Position numbers and translations under genes: made by a program
Shown: piece by piece, positions 44,953-54,301 of the stretch
Position numbering within the stretch: the first letter of the stretch is position 1
Layout of the letters: each line of letters starts with the position of its first letter
NCBI RefSeq assembly: GCF_004004565.1
Contig: NZ_SACM01000005.1
Coordinates: forward strand, 186,001 to 250,000
DNA length: 64,000 nucleotides
From: Inhella crocodyli
Lineage (GTDB): Bacteria > Pseudomonadota > Gammaproteobacteria > Burkholderiales > Burkholderiaceae_C
Direction: 5' to 3'
Notes under the pieces: generated by a model
What the model was told of the DNA's origin: nothing
The model's database searches: none
What the model saw: only the letters and a program-made list of their open reading frames with translations

Positions 44953-47900
44953 GGCGCGGCGCACGCTGGGCCTGGGGCTTGGGGGGCGGCGCCCTTCTCG
45001 CGGGCGCGCTTCTGGCCGGCGCCGGCACCGCCCCGGCCTTGACGTGGTTGGCTTCGCGCGCAGGCTGGCAGCTCGAGGGCGCCGAGGGCAACCTGTGGAC
45101 GGGCCTGCAGGTGGCCCGCGTGCAGCACCGCAGCGCCGACCTCCAGGTGGATGGGCGTGATTGGGTCCTGGCGCCCTGGCGTTGGCGAGACGGCGCGCTG
45201 CGGAGCGACTTCAGGGCCGACCGCCTGCGATGGCACAGCGCCCCCAGCGCCGCGCCCTTGCCCACCGAAGCGCAGTTGTTGCGCGCGCTGCAGACGCCCC
45301 TGCCCTTTGCCCTCGACCGCATCGCGGTGCAAGCCCTGACCGTGCAAGAGGTGCCACTGCAGGGCCTGGACGCCGCGGTCCAATGGGGGGGCGAGGCCGC
45401 GATCGCGCTGCAGGTGAAACACCTCGGCTGGGCGCCCGCCGACCTGCAGGCTGCGGGCGAGCTCCGGCTGGGGCGCGACGGCCAATTGAGCGCGTCGTGG
45501 CGCCTGCAGGGTCCGCGAGCGCGGGTGACCCTGGACGGACGCGGCCCCCTGTCCCGCTGGCCGCTGCGCGTGACGCTGCAGGGCGGTGACGGCGCACAGG
45601 CCCAGGTCGAGGCCCAACTGCAACCCTTGGCCTCCCAGCCCTTGCGTGCCCTGCAGGCGCGCTTCGCGCAACTCGACCTCCAAGCCCTGCATCCGCAGGC
45701 GCCACACACGCGCTGGCAAGGCACGGCGGCCCTCGCCCCCCGAGACGACGGCGCCTTGGGCCTGCAGCTGGAGGCCGACAACGCGTCGGCACGTCGCTTG
45801 GACGAGAACGGGTGGCCGCTGCGGGCCGTGCGCCTGCGGGCACAGGCCCACCCACAGCACTGGCAGCAGGTGCGCATCGAGGCCTTGCAAGTCCTCTTGG
45901 GCAGCGAGCGCCGGCCCGCGGGCCAGCTGCGCCTGGCCGAGGCGTCGGCGTGGCCCGCCGACGGGGGCGCATGGTCCGTGCCCGTGCTGGTGCAGGGCGT
46001 GCCACTGCAGGCCCTGGACGCCGGTTGGCCCGCCTTGCAGGTCGACGGCCGGGTGCAGGTGGCCCAAGGGGCTGGCCCTGCAGCCGCCGAGCGCCCCACC
46101 GCGCTCACCGTCAACCTCCGGGCCGACGCTTTGAAGGCCACGGCCCGAGACCACGCCTGGCGGCTGACGGCCGAGGCCGTGTTGCAAGGCGCCACGGTGG
46201 AACTCCGCGCGGCCGAGCTGGCCCAGCAGCACGGCCCGGGCCGGGTGCGCTTGGCCGGCCGTTGGACGCAAGCCCCAGTGGGCGGTCACGGCGAAGGCCA
46301 GGCAATGGTCGCCCAATGGCCGTTGCCGCTCGGGGCTTGGACCGCCCGGCTCGCCGGCCAGGGCGAGTTCCAGCTGGGGTGGCAAGCCGGAGCTTGGCAA
46401 GGGCGCGCCAACTGGCGCCTGGACGACGGCGCACAGCTGGCTGCGCTGCCCTTGTTGGGCCATGCGAATTGGACGGCCGACGCGCAGGGCCAACGGTGGC
46501 AAGCCGAGTTGCAGATCCCGCACGAAGACGGCCCCACCGAGCTGGCCGCCAGCGGTGCGCGCACGCCGCCGCTTCGCACCCTGTCCACCCTGGCCGATGC
46601 CGCGACCTGGTGGCCCCAGGCCCTGCGTTGGCGCGCGCCGAACCTGGCCCGCTTGCAGCCCCTGTGGCGCCCCGTCGGGACCCAGCTGTCCGGTCGCACA
46701 GAGGGCCAAATCCGCCTCGACGCCGACGGACGTCCGACCGAAATGCAAGCTCGCCTCGCGCAGCTGCGCTGGCAAGCCCAGGCCACGGACGCGCCCGTGC
46801 AACTGGCCCAGGCGCAGATCGACTTGGCCCAGGACACCTGGCAGTGGCAGGTCCAAGACCTTTGGGCCCAGGGTTGGCACATCGCCCAGGCCAGCGGCCA
46901 GGGCGGACGTCGGGGGCCCCTGAGCTGGCAGGTCGACGGCCAGGCGCCGGCCGCGCACGAAGGCCCGCTGTCGCCCCTTTGGCGCTGGGAAGGGCGCACC
47001 GAACCGCCCCAAGCCAATGCCCAAGGCTGGACTTGGCCGGGCATCCGTCAGCGACTCGCCGCCGTCGGCGGGGCCACCTGGCTGCAATGGGACCAAGCCC
47101 AAGCCCGCTGGGACGCCGACGGACAGGGTCTGCGCCTGGACGGCGGCCAATTGGCGCTGCGCGGCGACCCGATGTCGAACGCCGTGCTTGGCTTGCGCTG
47201 GCAGCGGGGCCGGCCCGAGGTGGACCTGCAACTGGCGGGGCGCTTGCAAGTCGCGCCCTGGCTGGCGGGCTGGCAGCCCGACGCCGGCTGGCAGGGCGAC
47301 CTGCGCGCCGACCTGCAACTGGCCCTGCAGGGCCCAGCGCTGGACCTGCGCCTCGCCCGACAGGCGGGCGACCTGCGCTTGGACGGGCAAGCCCTGGGCC
47401 TGGAGAAGTTGCAACTGGCCCTGTCGCGAGGACAGGCCGGCAGCGCCAGTGCCCAGTTGCAGGTGGAAAGCCCCGTGCTGGGCCGCCTGCAAGCCCAGGC
47501 CAAGGTGGATGCGCCGACCGGCCCCCTGTCCGGCCAGCTGCGCGCCCGCCTGCCGGCCCTGCACCTGTTGCAGGCCTGGTTGCCCGCGGGCTTGCAGTTG
47601 CGCGGCCAAGCCGAGTTGGACGCCAACTTGGGCGGCACCTTGGCCCAGCCCCGCTTCCAAGGCCAGGGCGAGCTGCACATCGACCGCCTCCAGCACGCTG
47701 CCAGCGGGCTGGGAGGGCGCAACGGGCTGGCACGTTGGCGCTTCGACGACCACCGCTTGGAGCTGCAGCAATGGACCCTGCAAGGCCTCGGCGAGGGCGA
47801 CAGCGGGGGCTGGCTGCGCGGCCAAGGCCAGTGGGCCTGGGGCCAGGCCGACGCCGGCGCGCGCTTGAGCGTGCAGGCCGAGGGCTTCCGCCTGCTGAAC

Positions 47901-48800
47901 CGGTTCGACCGCCAGCTGACCACCACGGGCCACGTGACGCTGGCGCTGGACGGGCGCCGGCTGCAACTGCGCGGCAAGGTCCAGGCCGACCAGGGCGTGT
48001 TCGACATCGGCCAGGGCGACGCCCCGAGCCTGGACGAGGACGTGCGCGTCGTCCGCCCCAGCGTCGAGGCCAAGGCGCCAACGGCCCCCAGCCGCTGGCA
48101 GCGCGACGTGCTGCTGCAACTCGACCTGGGCCAGCGACTTCGGGTGCAGGGCCGGGGCCTGGCGTCGCGGCTGACGGGCCAATTGCAGTTGCAAGAGCAA
48201 GGGGGCCAAGCGGCGCAATGGACAGGCCGGGTGGAGATGGGGGGCGGGCGCTACAAGGCCTATGGGCAAACCTTGGACATCGAAAGCGGTGAGCTGCGCT
48301 TCACCGGCGCGCTGGACAACCCCCGCCTCGACATCCTGGCCTTGCGCCCGGACCTGGAAGTGCGCGTCGGGGTTCGGGCCACGGGCAGCGCGCAAACGCC
48401 GCGCATCCGCCTCTACAGCGAGCCCGACATGGCCGACAACGACAAGCTCGCCTGGCTGCTGCTCGGGCGCGCACCGGACGAACTGGGGCGCAACGACACC
48501 GCGCTGCTGCAGCGGGCGGCGCTGGCGCTCCTGTCGGGCGAGGGCGACAACCCGACCACGCAGTTGATGGACAAGCTGGGGCTGACGGAGTTCAGCGTCA
48601 GCAACAGCGACGACGCCGGCACCACCCTGCGCCTGGGCGCCCAACTCTCCAAGCGCTGGAGCGTGGGCTACGAGCGCAGCCTCAGCGCCGCCACCGGCAG
48701 TTGGCAGCTGGTGTACCGGCTCGGACAGCGCTTCCGGCTGCGCGCCCAAAGCGGCACCGACAGCGCGCTGGACGCCCTCTGGCTCTGGCGCTTCGACTGA
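44949..48800 (+). CDS. tamB: TamB, inner-membrane-anchored translocation/lipid-transport protein
   Basis: 1283-residue AsmA/TamB-family protein. One N-terminal membrane anchor ('GLGGGALLAGALLAGAG'), then a very long beta-rich periplasmic region of repetitive 'L.L.G..L....W.G...' strands forming the bridge, and the C-terminal TamB (DUF490) domain ('MGGGRYKAYGQTLDIESGEL', 'LAWLLLGRAPDELGRNDTAL', 'SVGYERSLSAATGSWQLVYR'). It spans the periplasm to TamA and may carry phospholipids. GTG start at 44949 overlaps the tamA stop. Typical length (about 1250-1400). Confidence 0.93.
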   Translation: MRRGARWAWGLGGGALLAGALLAGAGTAPALTWLASRAGWQLEGAEGNLWTGLQVARVQHRSADLQVDGRDWVLAPWRWRDGALRSDFRADRLRWHSAPSAAPLPTEAQLLRALQTPLPFALDRIAVQALTVQEVPLQGLDAAVQWGGEAAIALQVKHLGWAPADLQAAGELRLGRDGQLSASWRLQGPRARVTLDGRGPLSRWPLRVTLQGGDGAQAQVEAQLQPLASQPLRALQARFAQLDLQALHPQAPHTRWQGTAALAPRDDGALGLQLEADNASARRLDENGWPLRAVRLRAQAHPQHWQQVRIEALQVLLGSERRPAGQLRLAEASAWPADGGAWSVPVLVQGVPLQALDAGWPALQVDGRVQVAQGAGPAAAERPTALTVNLRADALKATARDHAWRLTAEAVLQGATVELRAAELAQQHGPGRVRLAGRWTQAPVGGHGEGQAMVAQWPLPLGAWTARLAGQGEFQLGWQAGAWQGRANWRLDDGAQLAALPLLGHANWTADAQGQRWQAELQIPHEDGPTELAASGARTPPLRTLSTLADAATWWPQALRWRAPNLARLQPLWRPVGTQLSGRTEGQIRLDADGRPTEMQARLAQLRWQAQATDAPVQLAQAQIDLAQDTWQWQVQDLWAQGWHIAQASGQGGRRGPLSWQVDGQAPAAHEGPLSPLWRWEGRTEPPQANAQGWTWPGIRQRLAAVGGATWLQWDQAQARWDADGQGLRLDGGQLALRGDPMSNAVLGLRWQRGRPEVDLQLAGRLQVAPWLAGWQPDAGWQGDLRADLQLALQGPALDLRLARQAGDLRLDGQALGLEKLQLALSRGQAGSASAQLQVESPVLGRLQAQAKVDAPTGPLSGQLRARLPALHLLQAWLPAGLQLRGQAELDANLGGTLAQPRFQGQGELHIDRLQHAASGLGGRNGLARWRFDDHRLELQQWTLQGLGEGDSGGWLRGQGQWAWGQADAGARLSVQAEGFRLLNRFDRQLTTTGHVTLALDGRRLQLRGKVQADQGVFDIGQGDAPSLDEDVRVVRPSVEAKAPTAPSRWQRDVLLQLDLGQRLRVQGRGLASRLTGQLQLQEQGGQAAQWTGRVEMGGGRYKAYGQTLDIESGELRFTGALDNPRLDILALRPDLEVRVGVRATGSAQTPRIRLYSEPDMADNDKLAWLLLGRAPDELGRNDTALLQRAALALLSGEGDNPTTQLMDKLGLTEFSVSNSDDAGTTLRLGAQLSKRWSVGYERSLSAATGSWQLVYRLGQRFRLRAQSGTDSALDALWLWRFD

Positions 48801-48832
48801 GCGCCCGCCGATTCAACGCGCCGGAACGCGCT

Positions 48833-50005
48833 TCAGCCCGCGTCGGTCAGGCGGTGGGCGATGGCCGCACGCAAAGGCGGCAAGCGCCGGGCCAGGTCGA
48901 TCACGGCCCGCCGCAAGGCCAGCACCGGCGGGCGGTCGTCGGTGAAGAAGCCCACCAAGGCATTGGTGGCCGTGTACAGCGGCCACGCCGTTTGGCGGTG
49001 GGCTTGGGCATAGGCTTGCAGGGGCCCGGCGGCGCCCGGGTCTTCGCGCCGCAGGCGCGAGACCAGGGCCTCGATGCCGTACAGCCCCAGGTTGTACCCA
49101 TGGGCCGTCACCGGGTGCATGCCCACCGCGGCATCGCCCACCAGCGCCACGCGGTCGTCGGCAAAGCGATCGGCCATCACAGCCACCAAGGGGTAGGTGT
49201 GGCGCGACCCCAAGGGGTAAATCCGACCCAGGCGCTGCTCGCTGGCCCGCTCGATCTCGGCGCCCAAGGCCTCGTCGTCCAGGGCCAAGAGCCGGGGCAG
49301 CGCGGCATTGGCCACCGTCCACACGACCGACGAGCGCTGGCCGTTCATGGGCAGCAGCGCCAGCGTGTGGCCGGCCAGGAAGCACTCCTGCGCGCACGCG
49401 TCATGCGGCAGGCTGTGCGCCACCGGCACCAGCAGCGCACTGCGCCCGAAGTCGCAATGCCGTGCGCCGATGCCCACCCAGCGGCGCAGCTCGGAGAAGC
49501 GGCTGTCGGCCGCCACCAGCAAACGTGCGTTCGCCGCCAAACCCTGCGGCCCCACCACCCCGATGCGCCCCGCCTGGCGAACGACGCCGCTGACCGAGCG
49601 CCCGGCCAGCACCTCGATGCCCCGGGCCTGGGCCCCGGCCCAAGCGGCCGCGCGAAGGTGGTGGTTGCCCACCAGCCAACCCAGGGCCTCGTGGCCCTGC
49701 GCCGCCGCCTCGAAGGGCAAAACAGAGCGCCCACCCGCGCTGCGCACGCTCGCGCGCGCCAGGGGCGCGATGGCCGCCGCGGGCAATTGCGCCCAAAGGC
49801 CCCATTGCGTCAAAAGCCGCCGTGAACGGTGCGTCAGCGCGATCTCGCGCCCGTCGTCCGCGGGGCAGGCCAAGGCGGTGGCGGCCTGTCGTTCCAGCAC
49901 ACGCACACCGAATCCGGCGTCGTGCAGCGCGCAGGCCAGGGCCAAGCCCGCAGGTCCGGCCCCCACCACCAGCACGTCGGATTCCAGGGGCATCGACTGC
50001 GCCAT
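48833..50005 (-). CDS. FAD-dependent ubiquinone-type hydroxylase (UbiH/UbiF/UbiM family)
   Basis: 390-residue class-A flavin monooxygenase. FAD-binding 'VVGAGPAG' (residues 13-20), middle motif 'LLVAADSRFSELRRW' and the second FAD motif 'VALVGDAAVGMHPVTAHGYN'. The phrase 'MHPVTAHGYNLGL' recalls UbiM, the broad hydroxylase of ubiquinone rings found in some proteobacteria, but UbiH or UbiF cannot be excluded. It is monocistronic here, not next to other ubi genes. ATG at 50005; an in-frame ATG four codons later is possible. Confidence 0.85.
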   Translation of the reverse strand: MAQSMPLESDVLVVGAGPAGLALACALHDAGFGVRVLERQAATALACPADDGREIALTHRSRRLLTQWGLWAQLPAAAIAPLARASVRSAGGRSVLPFEAAAQGHEALGWLVGNHHLRAAAWAGAQARGIEVLAGRSVSGVVRQAGRIGVVGPQGLAANARLLVAADSRFSELRRWVGIGARHCDFGRSALLVPVAHSLPHDACAQECFLAGHTLALLPMNGQRSSVVWTVANAALPRLLALDDEALGAEIERASEQRLGRIYPLGSRHTYPLVAVMADRFADDRVALVGDAAVGMHPVTAHGYNLGLYGIEALVSRLRREDPGAAGPLQAYAQAHRQTAWPLYTATNALVGFFTDDRPPVLALRRAVIDLARRLPPLRAAIAHRLTDAG

Positions 50006-50084
50006 GGCTCGGCTCCTTCCTTTGTCAAAGGCCGTCAGCCTAGGGGCGCCGACCGCCCCCGCCCTTGATGCCCATCAAGCGCCC

Positions 50085-50115
50085 AAAAACAAAGCCCGGC
50101 CAGGCCGGGCTTTGT
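50085..50115 (-). terminator. Terminator of the SGNH lipoprotein-porin operon
   Basis: Perfect thirteen-base inverted repeat ACAAAGCCCGGCC / GGCCGGGCTTTGT (50089-50101, 50103-50115), followed leftward by TTTTTG. It lies 18 bases past the porin stop. Confidence 0.93.
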
Positions 50116-50133
50116 GGGGGAGGCGAGACTCGC

Positions 50134-51378
50134 TCAGAAGCGGTGCACCAAGTTCATCGAGTAGGCGCTGGAATCGCGACCCGGCTTGTCGGTGAAGCCG
50201 TACAGGTGGCCCTGCGAGTAAGGCAGGATTTGCTGGCCGGTCTTGTTGTCGACATAACCGCCCGACAACCAGATCGAAGTGCGCTTGCTGACGATGTGCT
50301 CCAGCGCCAAGCCAGCGATCGCGGCTTCGCGCTCGGCCACCTTGTCGTTGTAGACGCCGTAGCTGGCCACGAGCTTGTTGCGCTCGTTGATCATGTAGTG
50401 GATGCCGGCGTAGGACAAATTGCCATCGAAGCCCAGGTTGTTGGCGATTTGCGAACCGTAGGCCAGGAAGGCGGGCTTCAGTGCGGCGGGGATCGCGGTG
50501 CTGGCATTCAGAGAAGCACGCAGTTGAGCGCCCAGAATCGGGTGCTTGTCCTTGGCGCGCAACCACATGCCGGTCACCTTCCAGGGGCCGGTGGTGTAGC
50601 TGGCACCGACCACGGTGTTCTCCAGCGACTGCAGGCCTTCAGAGGTCTTGCGGTTCTGGTAGCCGATGCCCACGTCCAGGCCGCCGGTGGCGTAACCGGC
50701 GCTGACGCCCCAGAAACGACCGTTGCCGATTTCACCTTCGCCCGCGCCGACCATGCCGTTCAGGCGCCAGCCGTCCTTCTCGGCGACGTACTGCACCGAG
50801 TTGTTGATGCGCACTTCCAGGCCCGTCGGGACCGTCAGCGTGGCAAACGCGTTGCCCACGTTGCCGGCTTGGTGCGGGTCAAAGCGACCGAACAGTTGGA
50901 ACACCGGGCTGTACTGGCGGCCGGCCAGCACCGCGCCGACCGGCGTGACCAAACCGGCCCACGCTTGGCGGTGCCAGAACGCGTTGTTCAGCGATGCGGC
51001 CAGCGACTGGCCCAGTTGCGGCTCCAACTGGCTGCGGATGGTGTTGGGGATGCCCACCAACGCGCGCGTCGGGATGGCGAAGCCCGACAGCGGGGCGGCT
51101 TGGTTCTGGCTGCCGGTGTCGGCGTAGAACTGGTGCTCGATCGTGAACATGGCCTTGTAGCCACTGCCCAGGTCTTCGGTGCCGCGCAGGCCCAGGCGCG
51201 AGCCCAGTTGCTGACCGCTGGACACCATGCGGACCTTGCTCGTGCCGGACACGCCGTCCAGCACCGTCACGCCGACGTCAACCACGCCGAACACGTTGAC
51301 CGAGCTGCCGCTTTGCTGCGCTTGGGCGCCACAGGCCATGGCCGCCGCCAGGGCGAGAACAGAAACTTGCTTTTTCAT
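50134..51378 (-). CDS. Outer-membrane general porin (Burkholderiales Gram-negative porin family)
   Basis: 414-residue trimeric-type porin. Sec signal ('MKKQVSVLALAAAMACGAQA'), then the family opening 'SSVNVFGVVDVGVTVLDG', 'GTEDLGSGYKAMFTIEHQFY', 'GRQYSPVF' and alternating amphipathic strands to a C-terminal 'SMNLVHRF' with the terminal phenylalanine needed for BAM recognition. Strong RBS (GAGGAAA) before the ATG at 51378. Probably co-transcribed with the SGNH lipoprotein gene 23 bases upstream. Passive diffusion of small solutes; selectivity is unknown. Confidence 0.93.
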   Translation of the reverse strand: MKKQVSVLALAAAMACGAQAQQSGSSVNVFGVVDVGVTVLDGVSGTSKVRMVSSGQQLGSRLGLRGTEDLGSGYKAMFTIEHQFYADTGSQNQAAPLSGFAIPTRALVGIPNTIRSQLEPQLGQSLAASLNNAFWHRQAWAGLVTPVGAVLAGRQYSPVFQLFGRFDPHQAGNVGNAFATLTVPTGLEVRINNSVQYVAEKDGWRLNGMVGAGEGEIGNGRFWGVSAGYATGGLDVGIGYQNRKTSEGLQSLENTVVGASYTTGPWKVTGMWLRAKDKHPILGAQLRASLNASTAIPAALKPAFLAYGSQIANNLGFDGNLSYAGIHYMINERNKLVASYGVYNDKVAEREAAIAGLALEHIVSKRTSIWLSGGYVDNKTGQQILPYSQGHLYGFTDKPGRDSSAYSMNLVHRF

Positions 51379-51401
51379 GATGTTGTTTCCTCGGTTGTGG
51401 C

Positions 51402-52535
51402 TTACTTCACCCAAGCCTTTTGGCGCAGGGCCTCCAGGACGGCGTTGCCGAACTTGTCGTGCGCGGCCAGCGAGGGGTGCACGCCGTCGGCGAACAGCGA
51501 GGTGGCGGCCGGAACCGGGAACAGCCACGGCGTGATGAGCGACGAGCAGAAGGACGAGCTGTTGCCCAAGGCGGCCGGCACGTTGCACACCGGGATGGTG
51601 ACGTTGGTGAAGCCGTTGGCCGCCGGGTTGCTGCGGTAGGACGCGGCCAGCGCGCCGGCGTCGAACAAAAGCACGCCCGGGTCGCTCAGCGAAATTTCTT
51701 TCTTGAGCTGGTTGTTGTAGGCGTCGGACAGGGCCGTCAGCAGGGGCTTGGCGGCGGCGTTGGCGTCACCATAGGGCGAGTTGGCGGCGTTCGGGATGGT
51801 CATGACGACCACGCGCTGCGCACCGGCGGCCTTCAGGCGACGCAGTTGCTGCATCGTGGCCAGACCGGCCTCTTCCATGGCGATCACGTACTTGCCGACG
51901 ATCGCTTGCTGTTCGGCGGCGGTCAGGGCGCGGCCGGCGGCGATGGTGGAAGCCGTCAGGTCGTTGCTGGCCAGCGTCGCGTTGAAGAACACGTCGTTGG
52001 CACCGGCCCACACCAGCACCAGGTCGGTGGCGGTGAAGTTGCCCTTGGCCAAGGCGCGGTCGATCTGGGTCACGACCGGCACGGCGGCCTGCGCCGTGCA
52101 CACGCCCGAGGCGTTGGGGTTGCAGCCGACACCCGGGGTCTTGGCCACGCGGGCACCGCCCTGGGCGTAGTTGTTGGCGTTGGCGGCCGAGTTCAGGGCG
52201 TTCGTCGCGGCAGTGGGGTTGGCAGCGCCCACTTCGAAGCGCTCCGGCGCGATGGTGGTGCCCAGCTTGGCGGCCAGCACCTCGACCCAGACCGAGCCCG
52301 GGCTGTTGGTGAACTTGCCCACCGTGTTGGCGGCCGCGGCCGGGATGCCCTGGCCTTGCAAGATCAGCGAATTGCCCTTGGAGTAGGCGCCACCGTCGGT
52401 GAGGCTGTCGCCGAAGGCGATCACGCGGGTGGTTTCGGTGGTGGACGGCGTGGAAATGCTGGCGGTATTGCCGCCACCACCGCACGCGGCCAGCGCGGCC
52501 AACGCCAGGCTACCCAGCGCCAAACGAATCTTCAT
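51402..52535 (-). CDS. SGNH/GDSL-family lipoprotein esterase
   Basis: 377-residue exported lipase/esterase. Lipoprotein signal with lipobox 'LAAC' (Cys18). Catalytic blocks of the SGNH fold: 'FGDSLTDGG' with Ser44, Gly in 'NNYAQGGARV', Asn in 'WAGANDVFF', and the C-terminal 'ADGVHPS' with Asp350 and His353. Likely hydrolyses lipid or acylated sugar esters at the cell surface or in the periplasm. RBS GAGGAGA before the ATG. Followed closely by the porin gene, which is an unusual partner. The divergent gap to the VanZ-like gene (146 bases) should hold the promoter. Confidence 0.9.
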   Translation of the reverse strand: MKIRLALGSLALAALAACGGGGNTASISTPSTTETTRVIAFGDSLTDGGAYSKGNSLILQGQGIPAAAANTVGKFTNSPGSVWVEVLAAKLGTTIAPERFEVGAANPTAATNALNSAANANNYAQGGARVAKTPGVGCNPNASGVCTAQAAVPVVTQIDRALAKGNFTATDLVLVWAGANDVFFNATLASNDLTASTIAAGRALTAAEQQAIVGKYVIAMEEAGLATMQQLRRLKAAGAQRVVVMTIPNAANSPYGDANAAAKPLLTALSDAYNNQLKKEISLSDPGVLLFDAGALAASYRSNPAANGFTNVTIPVCNVPAALGNSSSFCSSLITPWLFPVPAATSLFADGVHPSLAAHDKFGNAVLEALRQKAWVK

Positions 52536-52681
52536 GGACGTCTCCTCGGGGGGTTTGAATGGATGCTTCCCAGCGCGTGCCATCGGGTTACGCGCGATAA
52601 CGATGCAGCATGCCACAGGGGATGTGCCGAAATGGCGCACGTGGGGTCTCTTGTGGTGCGCGCCCTACGTAGGATGCCCCC

Positions 52682-53023
52682 GTGAAAACACTGAGTTCCC
52701 CCCTTGGGCGCGCTGCCACCGTGGTTTGTGCAAGCGCCGTGCTGGTTTTGGCCCTGATGCCGGCGCCGCCCGATGCCCTGAGCACCGGCTGGGACAAGGC
52801 CAACCACCTGCTGGCCTTCGCCGTGCTGGGCATGCTGGCGCGTTGGGGCTGGCACAGCCACTGGCGCTGGCCCGCGCTGCTGGCCTTCGGTGCGGCGATC
52901 GAACTGCTGCAAGCGCAAGCACCACCGCGCGAGGCCAGCTGGGCCGACCTCGGCGCCGATGCGCTGGGCCTGGCCTTGGCCGCCGGCCTGCTGTTGGTGA
53001 TCAGGCGCTGGCGGCTGGCGTGA
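52682..53023 (+). CDS. VanZ-like small membrane protein
   Basis: 113-residue membrane protein with about four hydrophobic segments. The VanZ-like pattern is present: 'DKANHLLAFAVLGML', 'AAIELLQA' and 'REASWADLGADALG'. Function unknown; members occur in glycopeptide resistance and as accessory membrane proteins. GTG start. Its last 23 bases overlap the convergent fahA. Confidence 0.85.
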   Translation: MKTLSSPLGRAATVVCASAVLVLALMPAPPDALSTGWDKANHLLAFAVLGMLARWGWHSHWRWPALLAFGAAIELLQAQAPPREASWADLGADALGLALAAGLLLVIRRWRLA

Positions 53024-54299
53024 TGCGGCCGGCGCAGTCGCCCCAGCCGATGCGCCTAGCCCCCGGCCGCTCGGCGTGCGCTCGCAGGCTCAGTTCGTCG
53101 CCGTCTTGCAAGAAGGTGCGCTGAGCGCCGTTGGCCAGCGTGATCGGCTGCTTGCCGCCCTGCGTCAGCTCCAGCAAGGACCCGGCCTGCTCGGGCTTCG
53201 GGCCCGAGATCGTGCCGGTGCCGAGCAGGTCGCCCGGTTGGAGGTTGCAGCCGTTGCTGGCGTGGTGGGTCAGCAACTGGGCGGCCGTCCAGTAAAGGTG
53301 CCGCGCGTTGCTGGTGGCCAGGCGTTGGGCCTCACCGCCCGCCGGCGTGAGCCACACCTCCAACTGGATGTCGAGGGCGCCTTGGCTGCGGTTGGCCGCA
53401 CTCTCCAGGTAGGGCAAGGACGGCGAATCGTCCGCCGGCCGCTCCAGCGGGCCGCGGAACGGCGCCAGGGCCTCCCAAGTCACGATCCAAGGGGACACCG
53501 TGGAGGCAAAGTTCTTGGCCAGGAACGGCCCGAGGGGCTGGTACTCCCAAGGCTGGATGTCGCGGGCCGACCAGTCGTTCAACAGGCCCACGCCAAACAG
53601 GTGCTGCTCGGCCTGCGCCAGGGGGATGGGGTCGCCGAGGGCGTTGCCCGGGCCGACCCACAGGGCCAGTTCCAGCTCGTGGTCGACGCGCTGGCTCGGC
53701 GCGAAAGTCGGCACGGCATCGTTGGGCCCCTTGCGCTGGCCCCAGGGGCGGCGCACCGGGGTGCCGCTGACCACCAGGCTCGACGCACGCCCGTGGTAGC
53801 CGATGGGCACCCACTTGTAGTTGGGCAGCAGCGGGTTGTCCGGCCTGAACAGGCGGCCCACCGCCTCGGCGTGGTGGATGCCGGCGTAGAAGTCGGTGTA
53901 GTCGCCCACCCGCGCCGGCAAGGCGTACTCGACATCGGCCTGCGGCAGCAGCGCCGATGCCAACACAGCGGCCTGAGGCGAGCCCTCGCGCAACGCCTCG
54001 AACAGCGCGTGGCGCAACTGCCGTCGCCGCTCGACCGGCTGGGCCATCAAGGCGTTCAAGTCGCCCTGGGCCAAGGGCGCCAACAGCACCTGCACGGCGC
54101 TGGACCAGCGGCCCTGGGCCGCCGCGAGACGCAGGTCCAAGACCTGGTCGCCGATGGCCACGCCGATGCGCCAGTCGGCCTGCGAGCCGCGGCGGCGCAA
54201 GCGCGCGTAGGGCAGGTTTTGCAGCGGAAAGTCGGTGTCGGGCGCGTTGGCCGATGCGACCCAGGAAGCAGCGGCAGGATCGTGCGTGAAGTCGAGCAT
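53001..54299 (-). CDS. fahA: Fumarylacetoacetase
   Basis: 432-residue enzyme that splits fumarylacetoacetate into fumarate and acetoacetate, the last step of tyrosine/homogentisate degradation. Conserved active-site elements: 'VGDYTDFYAGIHHAEAVG' (metal Asp and catalytic His), 'PIGYHGRASSLVVSG', 'ELELALWVG' (metal Glu pair) and 'LLNDWSARDIQPWEYQPLG' (metal Asp). Length fits (about 420-435). Follows hmgA after two bases. No maleylacetoacetate isomerase gene is seen between or beside them. Confidence 0.96.
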   Translation of the reverse strand: MLDFTHDPAAASWVASANAPDTDFPLQNLPYARLRRRGSQADWRIGVAIGDQVLDLRLAAAQGRWSSAVQVLLAPLAQGDLNALMAQPVERRRQLRHALFEALREGSPQAAVLASALLPQADVEYALPARVGDYTDFYAGIHHAEAVGRLFRPDNPLLPNYKWVPIGYHGRASSLVVSGTPVRRPWGQRKGPNDAVPTFAPSQRVDHELELALWVGPGNALGDPIPLAQAEQHLFGVGLLNDWSARDIQPWEYQPLGPFLAKNFASTVSPWIVTWEALAPFRGPLERPADDSPSLPYLESAANRSQGALDIQLEVWLTPAGGEAQRLATSNARHLYWTAAQLLTHHASNGCNLQPGDLLGTGTISGPKPEQAGSLLELTQGGKQPITLANGAQRTFLQDGDELSLRAHAERPGARRIGWGDCAGRITPAASA

Positions 54300-54301
54300 G
54301 G

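Noticed and set aside
44637-48749. A 1370-codon open frame antisense to tamB
   Set aside because: Mirror of a strongly supported tamB gene; it arises from GC-biased third positions, lacks any recognisable motif and is Ala/Gln/Arg-biased.
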